A stretch of DNA of 39,067 bases, taken from positions 1,766 to 40,832 of IMG/VR virus record IMGVR_UViG_3300002460_000075; one strand, written 5' to 3'. Made by a program: the position numbers and the translations under genes. A model generated the notes under the pieces. The model was not told where the DNA came from. It saw only the letters and a program-made list of their open reading frames with translations, and ran no database searches. Shown here one piece after another: positions 1-7,171 of the stretch. This DNA is from a virus. Numbering within the stretch: position 1 is the first letter of the stretch; every line of letters begins with the position of its first letter.

Positions 1-37
1 TTTCCTCCAAAAATTTTCCCAAAAATTTTTCCCCCTC

Positions 38-66
38 TTGAATAAAAGTGGTAAATATGATATAAT
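38..66 (+). promoter_or_regulatory. Sigma70-type promoter P1
   Basis: TTGAAT at 38-43 and a perfect TATAAT at 61-66 are separated by exactly 17 bases. Transcription should start near 73, just before the strong AGGAGGTGG ribosome site of the 41-residue membrane peptide. Unlike the other six promoters in the window it lacks the TAGT tetramer upstream of the -10 box. Confidence 0.7.
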
Positions 67-87
67 TGACGTAGGAGGTGGGTAATT

Positions 88-213
88 ATGCTACTTGTAG
101 TTTTTTTAACTTGGTTATTCGCAAAATTAGGATGGACTCCCGCGATTTCTTTATGGGCTTGGTTTAGTACTCATATTTTAATAACAATTATTCTTATTCT
201 ATTATTTGCATGA
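88..213 (+). CDS. Small hydrophobic membrane peptide (41 aa)
   Basis: The 41-residue product starts MLLVVFLTWLF and is almost wholly hydrophobic, with two stretches (about residues 1-12 and 22-41) that could insert in a membrane. The start is well supported: AGGAGGTGG lies seven to nine bases upstream of ATG 88 and a good promoter lies just before that. No family is recognised. Small membrane peptides of this kind in phages may be lysis, superinfection-exclusion or membrane-anchoring proteins, but nothing here decides between these. Confidence 0.6.
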   Translation: MLLVVFLTWLFAKLGWTPAISLWAWFSTHILITIILILLFA

Positions 214-234
214 ATAGTTTATAGTTTATAGTTT
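214..234 (+). repeat. Three tandem 7-base repeats (ATAGTTT)
   Basis: ATAGTTT is repeated three times head to tail directly after the stop of the membrane peptide, followed by an A/T-rich stretch up to ATG 263. It may be replication slippage or a small binding site. No function is evident. Confidence 0.5.
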
Positions 235-262
235 ATAATTAATAGTAAATGAGAAATAATTT

Positions 263-550
263 ATGGGAAAACTAGAGGATAAAAAAAGTAGAGTTATTTT
301 TGCTAATAGAGTAGCGAAAATGTCTGACGAAGAATTAGTAGCCACCTATCAATATGTAAGTGAATTATTTGCCAGACAACAAGAACAATTGTCAACTGAT
401 TTAGAAGAAACCGCATTTGATATAAATACCTTAAAGCACGAAATTTTACATAGACTTGAACGAGCTAATATTAGAAATTCAGAAATAATCTATGAGAAAA
501 CTAGAGGAGGAAATAATAGAGAAATTTACGAAGAAGTTTGTCCGAGATGA
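263..550 (+). CDS. Hypothetical protein, helical (95 aa)
   Basis: A charged 95-residue protein, predicted to be mostly helical, with heptad-like spacing around residues 20-75 (DEELVATYQYVSELF and following). No motif or family is recognised. The start ATG 263 has no clear Shine-Dalgarno site. The 3' end overlaps the next gene by 59 bases in another frame, which is unusually long, so either this gene's last 20 residues or the next gene's first 20 are less certain. It belongs to a run of small phage accessory genes read in the same direction. Confidence 0.55.
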   Translation: MGKLEDKKSRVIFANRVAKMSDEELVATYQYVSELFARQQEQLSTDLEETAFDINTLKHEILHRLERANIRNSEIIYEKTRGGNNREIYEEVCPR

Positions 551-800
551 TGGACTTATGGATAAATACGGTTTTCTTAAAAATGGTGAACAATGCTATT
601 TAGCTCGTGCAATAGAAGAGTTTATCCGCCAAGAGCTTTTATCTTACAGACGGGAGATAGAGAAAACTGTAGTTGAAGCGGTAGGAGAGATGGAAAAACC
701 AGTTGACGATTGGTCTGGAAGGGATAGTGTTAGAGCGATTAGAAATGGATTAAGACAACAAATATTAGATAAATTAAAACTAATCAATAATGAGAAATAG
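492..800 (+). CDS. Hypothetical protein (102 aa)
   Basis: A 102-residue charged protein with no recognised domain; the middle (LARAIEEFIRQELL, about residues 38-51) looks like an amphipathic helix. Two starts are possible: ATG 492, overlapping the preceding gene by 59 bases, or ATG 558 (MDKYGFLKNG), which would remove the overlap. Neither has a good ribosome site. It ends 11 bases inside the following DUF4326-like gene, an arrangement typical of translationally coupled phage genes. Confidence 0.5.
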   Translation: MRKLEEEIIEKFTKKFVRDDGLMDKYGFLKNGEQCYLARAIEEFIRQELLSYRREIEKTVVEAVGEMEKPVDDWSGRDSVRAIRNGLRQQILDKLKLINNEK

Positions 801-1095
801 ACCAGTAAGAATACAAAGAACCCGCCAACATCCCTACATGTCCCCAAATCTTTTGGAAACGGTCTATGTTGGCCGACCATCGAGATGGGGTAATCCTTAT
901 AAGGTTAACGAGTTTGGAAAAAAAGAATCTCTCCAGCTTTATGAACAATGGCTTCTTACCCATTTTACGAAGAAAACCATTAAAAAAGAGCTTGGGGGAA
1001 AGAATTTAGCTTGTTGGTGTGCCCTGAACGAGGAATGTCATGCCGACGTTTTACTTAAACTTGCAAATGAATCAACCAATCTGTCCAAGGTGTAA
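790..1095 (+). CDS. DUF4326-family protein
   Basis: The 101-residue product carries the two hallmarks of DUF4326: VYVGRPSRWGNPY at about residues 26-38 and LACWCALNEECHADVLL at about 73-89. The Cys-Trp-Cys and Cys-His pairs could bind metal. The family is common in phages and mobile elements and its function is not established; I infer a small cytoplasmic accessory enzyme or nucleotide-binding protein. ATG 790 overlaps the upstream stop by 11 bases and the 3' end overlaps the zinc-ribbon gene at 1067. Confidence 0.8.
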   Translation: MRNRPVRIQRTRQHPYMSPNLLETVYVGRPSRWGNPYKVNEFGKKESLQLYEQWLLTHFTKKTIKKELGGKNLACWCALNEECHADVLLKLANESTNLSKV

Positions 1096-1210
1096 ATATC
1101 CCATTGACCCAACTGCAAGGAGGAGTGGATATGATATTTGTCCTAATTGCGGATATGCTTTAATAATTTCTAATGAATTTAAAAAGGAGAAAGTTAAAAA
1201 GCTAAATTAG
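1067..1210 (+). CDS. Small zinc-ribbon protein (47 aa)
   Basis: The 47-residue ORF has a clean zinc-ribbon signature, CPRC at residues 6-9 and CPNCG at 25-29, followed by a basic tail ending KKEKVKKLN. It overlaps the end of the DUF4326-like gene by 29 bases. Proteins of this shape bind nucleic acid or act as adaptors; no partner can be named. It has no obvious Shine-Dalgarno site and probably relies on translational coupling. Confidence 0.55.
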   Translation: MNQPICPRCKYPIDPTARRSGYDICPNCGYALIISNEFKKEKVKKLN

Positions 1211-1309
1211 TTGGATAAATTAAGAAATTTAAAGAAACAATTAGATGAAATGAATGCAAAATTTAACCTAGATTTAAAGAGGATGCTTGAAAATAAAGTC
1301 AGAATATGA
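1211..1309 (+). CDS. Possible short coiled-coil peptide (32 aa)
   Basis: A TTG codon directly follows the zinc-ribbon stop and opens a 32-residue frame (MDKLRNLKKQLDEM, then RMLENKVRI) whose leucines fall at heptad positions. It ends in a TGA overlapping the next ATG by four bases (ATGA), which favours real coupled translation. The TTG start and lack of a ribosome site keep this tentative. Confidence 0.35.
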   Translation: MDKLRNLKKQLDEMNAKFNLDLKRMLENKVRI

Positions 1310-1644
1310 TAATTATAACAAACGTTATTGATAGGGCCGCCTTTTTTACGACTTTTGGCGGGAAATTACTAAGAATTGAAGGGAATTACCCTTCAAACCA
1401 GTTTGTTGTGAAAACTAATCGCTTAGTTGCACTCTACGAAGTCTTCGGGGGTTGGATTCCTTATAGGAAATTCTGTAATGAGCGAAGGGTTTTAAAAAGA
1501 AAGAGTAGAAAACAGTCTAGACTCCCCGAATATTTTACTGGTAATAAAGATTCTCATTTTGAACTAAATGATTTGGCTACGGTGGTTGGATGGAAGAGAA
1601 ATCAAACTCCTAAACTACCTAAAAGCGTTTTAGAATCTGCTTAA
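1306..1644 (+). CDS. Hypothetical protein (112 aa)
   Basis: A 112-residue basic protein with no recognised family. The N-terminal half is hydrophobic/aromatic (FFTTFGGKLLRIEG, residues 13-26), the middle is Arg/Lys-rich (NERRVLKRKSRKQSR, about 58-72), suggesting contact with nucleic acid. Its ATG overlaps the preceding TGA (ATGA). It is the last gene before a 70-base non-coding stretch with an inverted repeat and a promoter, so it closes the first short operon. Confidence 0.5.
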   Translation: MIIITNVIDRAAFFTTFGGKLLRIEGNYPSNQFVVKTNRLVALYEVFGGWIPYRKFCNERRVLKRKSRKQSRLPEYFTGNKDSHFELNDLATVVGWKRNQTPKLPKSVLESA

Positions 1645-1676
1645 ATTTAGCACTTGTCATTAAGCTTTGCTAAATT
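1644..1676 (+). promoter_or_regulatory. Inverted repeat, candidate operator or hairpin
   Basis: AATTTAGCA (1644-1652) and TGCTAAATT (1668-1676) are perfect 9-base inverted arms around a 15-base centre. There is no T-tract, so it is not a typical intrinsic terminator. It sits five bases upstream of the -35 box of the promoter that drives the ribbon-helix-helix gene, a natural position for an autoregulatory operator. Confidence 0.45.
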
Positions 1677-1680
1677 CCAC

Positions 1681-1709
1681 TTGACAAAAAATAATTAGTA
1701 TCATATTTT
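1681..1709 (+). promoter_or_regulatory. TAGT-type phage promoter P2
   Basis: TTGACA (1681-1686), TAGT (1696-1699), four bases, then TATTTT (1704-1709), with a 17-base spacer. The predicted start of transcription (about 1716) coincides with the ATG of the ribbon-helix-helix gene, implying a leaderless mRNA. Confidence 0.65.
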
Positions 1710-1715
1710 ATATGT

Positions 1716-1889
1716 ATGAGTAGAATAATAATTTCACTTCCGCTTGAACTTCTTGACGTGTTAGATCAATATTGTCTTAAACAAAAATATAACCGTTCCG
1801 AATGTATTCGTCACGCAATCAGATTATTAGTTTTTAAACAAGATGATAAAAGGGTTCTTTCAAAAAACAATGAATCTATTTCAAGATAA
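1716..1889 (+). CDS. Ribbon-helix-helix (CopG/Arc-type) DNA-binding regulator
   Basis: A 57-residue protein beginning MSRIIISLPLELLDVLDQYC, then RSECIRHAIRLLV. This is the standard ribbon-helix-helix pattern: an N-terminal beta strand (residues 2-8), helix A (9-24) and helix B starting at the Asn-Arg-Ser-Glu turn (26-41). Such proteins dimerise and insert the paired strands in the major groove of operators with inverted repeats. It has its own promoter, with an inverted repeat at 1644-1676 beside it, so self-repression is likely (inference). It heads the packaging operon and overlaps the next gene. Confidence 0.75.
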   Translation: MSRIIISLPLELLDVLDQYCLKQKYNRSECIRHAIRLLVFKQDDKRVLSKNNESISR

Positions 1890-2214
1890 TGATCTCCAAT
1901 TAGAAGTTTGTAAACACAATTGGGAAGTTATAGCAAAAACCTACGCGCCGCCAGTTAAAAATCTTCAAACCGTCATTCAAGATTTGAAACTTCTTGAAAA
2001 AGCGGTATTTGGAATAACAACCTGTATCTGGATATGCAAATTGTGCGGGGAGATGAAAAAAGAAGAAATGTTGGGAACTGACGAAAACCAATGGTTGGAT
2101 ATTGTAGAGAAGGTTGAGAGATTTGGTATGCAATATATTAAAGAAAACAGTCAAGTATACGGGGTCGCAAAATGGGTTCCGCCCTTAACGGAAACAAGAA
2201 TTTCAGTTAAATAA
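1843..2214 (+). CDS. Hypothetical Cys/His zinc-binding protein (123 aa)
   Basis: The product has CKHNWEV at about residues 24-30 and ICKLCGEMKKE at about 65-75, a split Cys-His/Cys-Cys metal site common in small phage proteins of unknown role. The annotated ATG overlaps the end of the ribbon-helix-helix gene by 47 bases; ATG 1870 (MNLFQDNDLQ) is an alternative that shortens the overlap. It lies directly upstream of the terminase genes and may be a packaging or gene-expression accessory, but nothing decides this. Confidence 0.55.
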   Translation: MIKGFFQKTMNLFQDNDLQLEVCKHNWEVIAKTYAPPVKNLQTVIQDLKLLEKAVFGITTCIWICKLCGEMKKEEMLGTDENQWLDIVEKVERFGMQYIKENSQVYGVAKWVPPLTETRISVK

Positions 2215-2215
2215 A

Positions 2216-2734
2216 ATGAACACGTTAATATCTAAAATAAAATTACGGCCTTCCAAGGAAGAATCCTTAAAAATAGCCGAGGCTAATAAAACTACGAAAA
2301 AGGGTAAAAAGATTATTATGACTAAAAAAGGAATGCAAGTGGTTTCTAAACTTGAGCAGTTTTTGGAAGAGTTTATAAAAAATGGAGGAAATGCAACTCA
2401 AGCGTCTTTGGTTATTAACAATGTCACTTCTCTTGCTTCAGCCGCTAATATGGGATCTTATTATTTAAAAAAAGCTAAAGCTTTAGGAAGAGTCTATCTA
2501 GAAAAAAAGGGGTACGGATATGGAAAGATGTTAGATGTTGCCGCTGAAAAAATGGTTGATTCTAAAACTCCCGAATGGTGGGATAGATTAATGAAAGTGG
2601 CCGATTATGCCGACTTTTTTGAAAAACCTAAAAATGCAACACCCGCGGTTGTTAATGTTATTCAATCTCATAAAGATAGAATATCAAGCTATATTGAAGG
2701 GGAAGAAGTAAAGATTAATGAAGATAAAATATAA
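2216..2734 (+). CDS. terS: Terminase small subunit (TerS)
   Basis: A 172-residue protein directly upstream of the terminase ATPase and overlapping it by 17 bases. The segment from about residue 45 (LEQFLEEFIKNGGNATQAS) to 95 (KKAKALGRVYLEKKG) resembles the helix-turn-helix DNA-binding domain of small terminases, in which an Asn-Ala-Thr-x-Ala turn precedes the recognition helix. The C-terminal half is helical and could oligomerise. TerS recognises the packaging site and loads TerL. The assignment rests on HTH-like sequence and position. A later in-frame ATG at 2318 (MTKKGMQVV) is an alternative start. Confidence 0.75.
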   Translation: MNTLISKIKLRPSKEESLKIAEANKTTKKGKKIIMTKKGMQVVSKLEQFLEEFIKNGGNATQASLVINNVTSLASAANMGSYYLKKAKALGRVYLEKKGYGYGKMLDVAAEKMVDSKTPEWWDRLMKVADYADFFEKPKNATPAVVNVIQSHKDRISSYIEGEEVKINEDKI

Positions 2735-3635
2735 AAATTTTATTCAGGATAATTTCCAAATTTTAGAGAAGGAAAAGCAGGTTCCCGTTCCTTTTTATTT
2801 TAATAAAGTACAGAATAAATACTATGACATTTTATCACAAATATATCCAGAATTTGAGGGAGTGCGAGAAATTGTACTTAAGGCGCGACAAGAAGGTATT
2901 TCTTCATTTGTATTGGCTCTTTTTGCGACAGACTTTCTACTACGGCCTTATTCTATATCTATCTGTATATCTCATCGTAAAGATTCTACTGATATTCTTT
3001 TTAAGAAGGTAAAAAGTTATCTCGATTCATATTTTCAAATTTTAGCTAAAAAAAATAAATTACATCCTGAAATAATTGCTAAACAGTTCTTGAAGTCCGA
3101 CAACCGCAATATGTTGGAGAACGCCACCAACAACGCTATGTTTTATATAGGGACAGCGGGAGCGAAAGTTGGGGGTCGCGGGGGGACGGCTAAAAACATC
3201 CTTTTTTCTGAAACGGCATTTTATGCTGATACAGAGCTTATTACCGCCCAAGAGATTGTGGTGGGCACTGCTCAACAAGTGCCTCAGGGAAAAGGTATGA
3301 TTTTTATTGAATCAACTGCAAACGGTGAGGGTAATTTTTACCAGAAGACGTGGGAACAGGCCAACCAGTTTGGCACTGACGGAAAACGGTTAAGCGTCTA
3401 TCGGCCTCAGTTTTTTGGATGGGATGAATTCTATACAAAAGAATGGGTAGAAGAGAAAAAGAAAGATTTTCCTAACGAGATGATGTGGAAGCAGGAATAC
3501 CCCCAAGATCCAGATGAAGCGTTTGTTACGTCGGGAAGTCCTTATTTTAATGTAATGAAATTAAAGGACATGTTAAAAACACGCCCAACTCCCTTACGAC
3601 AGGGAAAGTTTGCAATGGATGGACAATGGGCATGA
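2718..3635 (+). CDS. terL: Terminase large subunit, ATPase half (split TerL)
   Basis: The 305-residue product is the motor half of TerL. It shows the terminase Walker A variant ARQEGIS (residues 56-62), the Walker B/catalytic acid ILFSETAF (161-168) and the coupling motif IESTANGEG (198-206), then DPDEAFVTSGSPYF (264-277), which usually leads into the linker to the nuclease. Instead it stops at TGA 3633-3635 after DGQWA. The nuclease half follows in another frame 61 bases later. Full TerL proteins are usually 450-600 residues; the two halves add up to about 520. It pumps DNA into the prohead. Confidence 0.85.
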   Translation: MKIKYKNFIQDNFQILEKEKQVPVPFYFNKVQNKYYDILSQIYPEFEGVREIVLKARQEGISSFVLALFATDFLLRPYSISICISHRKDSTDILFKKVKSYLDSYFQILAKKNKLHPEIIAKQFLKSDNRNMLENATNNAMFYIGTAGAKVGGRGGTAKNILFSETAFYADTELITAQEIVVGTAQQVPQGKGMIFIESTANGEGNFYQKTWEQANQFGTDGKRLSVYRPQFFGWDEFYTKEWVEEKKKDFPNEMMWKQEYPQDPDEAFVTSGSPYFNVMKLKDMLKTRPTPLRQGKFAMDGQWA

Positions 3636-3696
3636 AAAATAAAATTATTTTTAAACATCGTAAAAAGGAATAAGAAGAAAATTAAATTGACAAAAT
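3636..3696 (+). other. Non-coding gap inside the terminase gene
   Basis: These 61 bases separate the two TerL halves. All three frames are closed (TGA 3633, TAA 3640, TGA 3688), so neither simple readthrough nor one frameshift joins them. The gap is A-rich and contains TTGACA at 3687-3692; with AAGT at 3702 and TATTAT at 3709-3714 it resembles a degenerate copy of the phage promoter. It is too short for a self-splicing intron. Confidence 0.6.
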
Positions 3697-4356
3697 ATGT
3701 TAAGTGATTATTATCCAGCCCGTCAGTATAGGGAGTTAGAGCGAGGAGAACAATTGGTATTGTTTGGAGATCCTGCCGAGTCGCAAGATTATTGCGCTGC
3801 GGTTGTCTGTTCTAAAAAATATTATGATTTTCCTTTAGTTTTTAACCAAATTATTGAGTCTAGCCAATTTGGATATGAGTTAAACAGCATGGCTAAGTTT
3901 ATAGAGCATGAAACTGGCATCTGGCCAAAACTTGCGGTGGAACGAAATACGGGCGCGGCCACTATTTATGTTCTTCAGCAATTAAATTATCCCGACCTTT
4001 TTCGGATGGTTGATTTTTCGGCAACCGCTATGCATGAAGGTGGAGGGGTTGGATGGGTTACGACAGGCCATTTATCGGGAGGAGAACTACAAGGAACACG
4101 TCGTAAAATGTTCGATGATTTCTCACTGGCTATTAACCAAGGGATTGTTAAAATGTATGATGAGGAGCAGATTAAACAAATTATGAATTTTATGTTAATC
4201 AGAGGGAGAGGACAAGCTAAAGCTAACAAAAAAGATGATCTAGTTGTTTCAACGGCGGGGTCATGGCAAATTCAGATGTTAACTCCCTCAATTGATTTTG
4301 GGGAGGTTGATGAAGCTGAATCGAGAAGAAGGAGGGAGAAGTGGAGGTTTAAATAA
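3697..4356 (+). CDS. Terminase large subunit, nuclease half (split TerL)
   Basis: The 219-residue product is the RNase H-like nuclease half of TerL. VLFGDPAESQDYCAAVV (from residue 21) is the first catalytic strand with Asp25; LAVERN (79-84) gives Glu82; KKDDLVVSTA (178-187) gives Asp180/181, completing the acidic triad that cuts concatemeric DNA. The residues before Asp25 still look like the normal linker, so little or nothing was lost at the break. ATG 3697 has no good ribosome site; TTG 3754 has GAGGAG five bases upstream and would start just at the first strand, an alternative start. Confidence 0.85.
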   Translation: MLSDYYPARQYRELERGEQLVLFGDPAESQDYCAAVVCSKKYYDFPLVFNQIIESSQFGYELNSMAKFIEHETGIWPKLAVERNTGAATIYVLQQLNYPDLFRMVDFSATAMHEGGGVGWVTTGHLSGGELQGTRRKMFDDFSLAINQGIVKMYDEEQIKQIMNFMLIRGRGQAKANKKDDLVVSTAGSWQIQMLTPSIDFGEVDEAESRRRREKWRFK

Positions 4357-4357
4357 T

Positions 4358-4564
4358 ATGGGACTAGGTAATTTACGAAACAAAAATTGTTATTGTGGAT
4401 CGGATAAGAAATTTAAAAAGTGTCATTTATATATTGATATGCCAGATTCGGTTGTCGACCTACGGGAAAAAATTAAATTATTTCAAATTAGAAAAATAGT
4501 TGAACAACAAGCAAAAAAAGTTGTAGCTAAAAAGGATGTGACTCGGGATGAAAAAAATAGCTGA
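4358..4564 (+). CDS. SEC-C motif zinc-binding protein (68 aa)
   Basis: The product has the SEC-C motif NCYCGSDKKFKKCH at about residues 10-23, in which three Cys and a His bind zinc; it is known from the SecA C-terminus and many small proteins. The rest is a basic helix. I choose ATG 4358 (MGLGNLRNKN) over an upstream start because GGAGG at 4343-4347 is spaced ten bases from it and the TerL stop is just before. Its role in the phage is unknown; a link to packaging is suggested only by position. Confidence 0.7.
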   Translation: MGLGNLRNKNCYCGSDKKFKKCHLYIDMPDSVVDLREKIKLFQIRKIVEQQAKKVVAKKDVTRDEKNS

Positions 4565-4844
4565 AGAATTGGATTATTATCAGCAACAGTCTAAAAATGA
4601 GTTTGCCTTCCGCCAGATGCTTAAAACCGTCAAACCAGATCTTTATGTTCTGTTTGATATTTTAGATAAAACTAAGGTTAATCCTTTTGTTGTTTGGAAA
4701 ATAATTAGAGCTTTAAATAATATTGCAATAGGAAATGGTTATGGGACAATCAGCGTTGAAATTCAAAAGGGGGTTGTTTTATTCGTACGCGGTGAAGAGA
4801 GTGATCGTGTGGGAGAACCGATCTTGTTAAAAAAAGATGAATAA
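4548..4844 (+). CDS. Hypothetical protein (98 aa)
   Basis: A 98-residue protein overlapping the SEC-C gene by 17 bases. The N-terminal half is helical (EELDYYQQQSKNEFAF), the C-terminal half has alternating beta-like sequence (GTISVEIQKGVVLFV). No family recognised. It is the last gene of the terminase operon before the portal promoter. It could be an adaptor or packaging accessory; no direct evidence. Confidence 0.5.
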   Translation: MKKIAEELDYYQQQSKNEFAFRQMLKTVKPDLYVLFDILDKTKVNPFVVWKIIRALNNIAIGNGYGTISVEIQKGVVLFVRGEESDRVGEPILLKKDE

Positions 4845-4853
4845 ATATAGGAC

Positions 4854-4882
4854 TTGACATTCTTGTTATAGTTCTATATCTT
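4854..4882 (+). promoter_or_regulatory. TAGT-type phage promoter P3 (portal operon)
   Basis: TTGACA (4854-4859), TAGT (4869-4872), four bases, TATCTT (4877-4882), 17-base spacer. Transcription would start near 4889 and run about 98 bases into the terminator-like hairpin ending at 4986, immediately before the portal start. The leader shares the AACAnnnnCATTnAACCG box (here at 4910-4927) with the leaders of P5 and P7. Confidence 0.7.
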
Positions 4883-4922
4883 TTTATCGAGACATAGGTT
4901 GAAAAGGTAAACAATACCATTT

Positions 4923-4986
4923 AACCGACCATTTTCATTTAACAGTGAAATTCACTCTTTGAGTGAAAACAGTGGTCGGTTTTTTT
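4923..4986 (+). terminator. Leader hairpin with T-tract before portal gene
   Basis: AACCGACCA (4923-4931) pairs with TGGTCGGTT (4973-4981), followed by a run of T to 4986. Inside are two further hairpins: TTTCA/TGAAA (4933-4950) and TTCACTC-TTT-GAGTGAA (4951-4967), so the RNA could fold as a three-way junction. It lies between promoter P3 and the portal ATG 5001, so it would stop transcription unless overcome; it can also end the upstream terminase operon. Confidence 0.65.
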
Positions 4987-5000
4987 ATGTCATAAAATAC

Positions 5001-7166
5001 ATGTCTACATTGACCAATTTGGATTTAAGTAATAGTACTAAAAAAGAGGAGCAGACATTTCATGAATGTAAACTCCATACCGATCAGGGTTTTCAGGAAA
5101 CCGAAAGACGTTCTACGGGTAAAAACCGTGTCGGTTCAATTTCTTTTAATGAAGCAGATGAGCTTTTCCGTTCTTGGATTGATGAAAATAACTGGCCCTA
5201 TGATGCTCTTTTATTTGATCCGCGTATCTTTACTTTCATTTTTGAAAAAACTTCACGATTAATTTCTAATAAACCTAAAGGAAAACTAATTCCGCGAGAA
5301 GGAGCGGATATTCTTTCGGCCCGTATTAACAACCAGCTTTTGGACTACCAATGGGATATGGCGACCAACGGCGGCTCAATGATTGCTAAATGGGCTTTGA
5401 TGGATATTAATACGCGTAAATACGGTGCGGCTTTTGCTTTATGTAAGTGGAGATATGAGGAAGACAGGGGGGGTAAGGTTCTTTTTGACGGTCCAGACAT
5501 GACCGTTCTTAATAATCGAGATTGCGCTCACGATTTAACGGCAACCGCTATCGAGAATTGTAATTGGTTTCAGGTTAGACAATATGTTACCCTGCAAGAC
5601 TTAAAGAATGTCAACGATCAATCCAGAAGTAAACCAATTTACAAAAATATTGATAAATTAAAATATGCCGTAGATCAGGATAAAAATAATGAAAAAACTC
5701 CAGGTAGTGGTGGAGATTCCCGAAGCGTTAATTGGTTGTCAAGAAATAGAGCTATTGCTGGACTTGAAACCGACCCGTATGGAAAAGACGCTACTTTTAA
5801 AACAATTGAAATCATCACTGAATACCGAAGAGACCGCTGGATTACATTCGCCCCAAAACATGGTGTCGTTTTAAGAGATATTTCTAATCCTTATAAAAAT
5901 AATGAAATTCCAATAACTATGCTTCGTTATTATGTAATAGATGATGATTTATACGGTTTAAGTGAAATTGAACCAGTTAAAAGTCTTCAAAAGGCTATTA
6001 ATGCCTTACTTTGTCAGTATGTTGATGAAATTAACCAGCAACTTTATACGCCAATTGCTATTGGACCTGGGGTAAGACAACATACTCTTGAATGGGGTAA
6101 GGGGGCACGGTGGATAATGAATAATCCAATGACCGATTTTAGGCTTGTTGAATCCCGTTCTAACGCGGCGCAATATTTCAATAATACTTATTCGGTTTTA
6201 GTTGCTTCGATGATGAACTCTTTAGGAGAAGCTTCTCTTGGAATTTCTAATGTTCAACCGTTCCAAAAAGATAAAACAGCTACCGAAGTTAAAGCTCTTC
6301 AACTTCAGAGAAATGCTCGTGATAATTTTAATCAAATCTTTTTAGCCGACGCCATTAAAAGACAATTGATACTTTGGCATTCAATGAACCAGTTACTTCT
6401 TTTTGCCGATAAGAATAAAAAATATTATATTCTTAGAATTATTGGCGGTGATGCTCTAAAGTATTTTCAGCAACAGGGATTAAATGAAGAGGTCGCGTTA
6501 GATGTTGAAACTTTAGAGCAGGGTAATAAAGCTATCGACCAAGTAGTTAAAGGAGATAAAGGTCCAGGGGAAGAAGAATTGAAAATATTATCTGAGGCGA
6601 GTGAGTTTAAATTTCCAGTTAATACTGGTTCAGAAAGCCAACCCAATTTTGTTCCAAAACTTCAGATGGAGGAAAATAAGCAAGGGGCAAAACTACATAT
6701 CGAACCAAAAGATGTTTTGGGAACTTTTGATTTTACGGTTGATGTAGAATCAATGGCCCTAAATTCAGATGAGGAAAGAAAACAAGCAAGACAAGCTGCG
6801 GTTTCTCTTCTTTCAACCAATCCTAATGTAACTATGATGTTGGCGGCTGAAGGAGTAAAACCAAAATTTAAGGATTTATTTGTTTCATGGCTTGAAGATT
6901 TAGGTTTTAATGATGCGGAGCAGTTCTTTGAAAAGGTACAGGGAGGCGCGGGAAGCCAGAATTCATTAGCTGCTTTGTCTGGTGGTGCATCGGGTGGGAT
7001 ATCAGGCGGGGCGTCAATTAGTGTGCCTCCAACTGGAATTCCAGGCGAAACTAATCCTAACGTGGGTGGAGAAACGACAACTAATAGTCCTTTCGCCCAA
7101 CCACAAATTAATACATCGTCAGTCGAATCACCAGCATTAGAAAAATTTTTTAATCAAGGTCAATAA
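5001..7166 (+). CDS. Portal protein
   Basis: A 721-residue protein following terminase and preceding scaffold and capsid genes. The segment from FDPRIFTFIFEKTSRLI to the helical WDMATNGGSMIAKWALMD and the later LSEIEPVKSLQKAINALL are typical of long portal proteins of podovirus and SU10-like phages; the portal forms the dodecameric DNA channel at the capsid vertex. The last 90 residues are Gly/Ser/Pro-rich and probably disordered. I choose ATG 5001 because a longer frame from TTG 4959 begins within the terminator-like hairpin. There is no Shine-Dalgarno site before 5001, an oddity among these morphogenesis genes. Confidence 0.8.
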   Translation: MSTLTNLDLSNSTKKEEQTFHECKLHTDQGFQETERRSTGKNRVGSISFNEADELFRSWIDENNWPYDALLFDPRIFTFIFEKTSRLISNKPKGKLIPREGADILSARINNQLLDYQWDMATNGGSMIAKWALMDINTRKYGAAFALCKWRYEEDRGGKVLFDGPDMTVLNNRDCAHDLTATAIENCNWFQVRQYVTLQDLKNVNDQSRSKPIYKNIDKLKYAVDQDKNNEKTPGSGGDSRSVNWLSRNRAIAGLETDPYGKDATFKTIEIITEYRRDRWITFAPKHGVVLRDISNPYKNNEIPITMLRYYVIDDDLYGLSEIEPVKSLQKAINALLCQYVDEINQQLYTPIAIGPGVRQHTLEWGKGARWIMNNPMTDFRLVESRSNAAQYFNNTYSVLVASMMNSLGEASLGISNVQPFQKDKTATEVKALQLQRNARDNFNQIFLADAIKRQLILWHSMNQLLLFADKNKKYYILRIIGGDALKYFQQQGLNEEVALDVETLEQGNKAIDQVVKGDKGPGEEELKILSEASEFKFPVNTGSESQPNFVPKLQMEENKQGAKLHIEPKDVLGTFDFTVDVESMALNSDEERKQARQAAVSLLSTNPNVTMMLAAEGVKPKFKDLFVSWLEDLGFNDAEQFFEKVQGGAGSQNSLAALSGGASGGISGGASISVPPTGIPGETNPNVGGETTTNSPFAQPQINTSSVESPALEKFFNQGQ

Positions 7167-7171
7167 AAACT

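Noticed and set aside
3633-3707. Stop-codon recoding (TGA as Trp or Gly) as an explanation of the split terminase
   Set aside because: Reading through TGA 3633 gives a Lys-rich stretch that stops at 3705 and never enters the nuclease frame. TGA also ends many genes here cleanly in ATGA overlaps.
3615-3714. Translational bypass (as in T4 gene 60) joining the terminase halves
   Set aside because: Matching triplets exist (CAA 3624 and 3691; GAT 3618 and 3706), but none sits directly before the stop and no take-off hairpin is clear. Such matches are expected by chance.
4959-5000. Longer portal N-terminus starting at TTG 4959
   Set aside because: It would be coded by the arms of the leader hairpin and its T-tract; ATG 5001 lies just beyond it.
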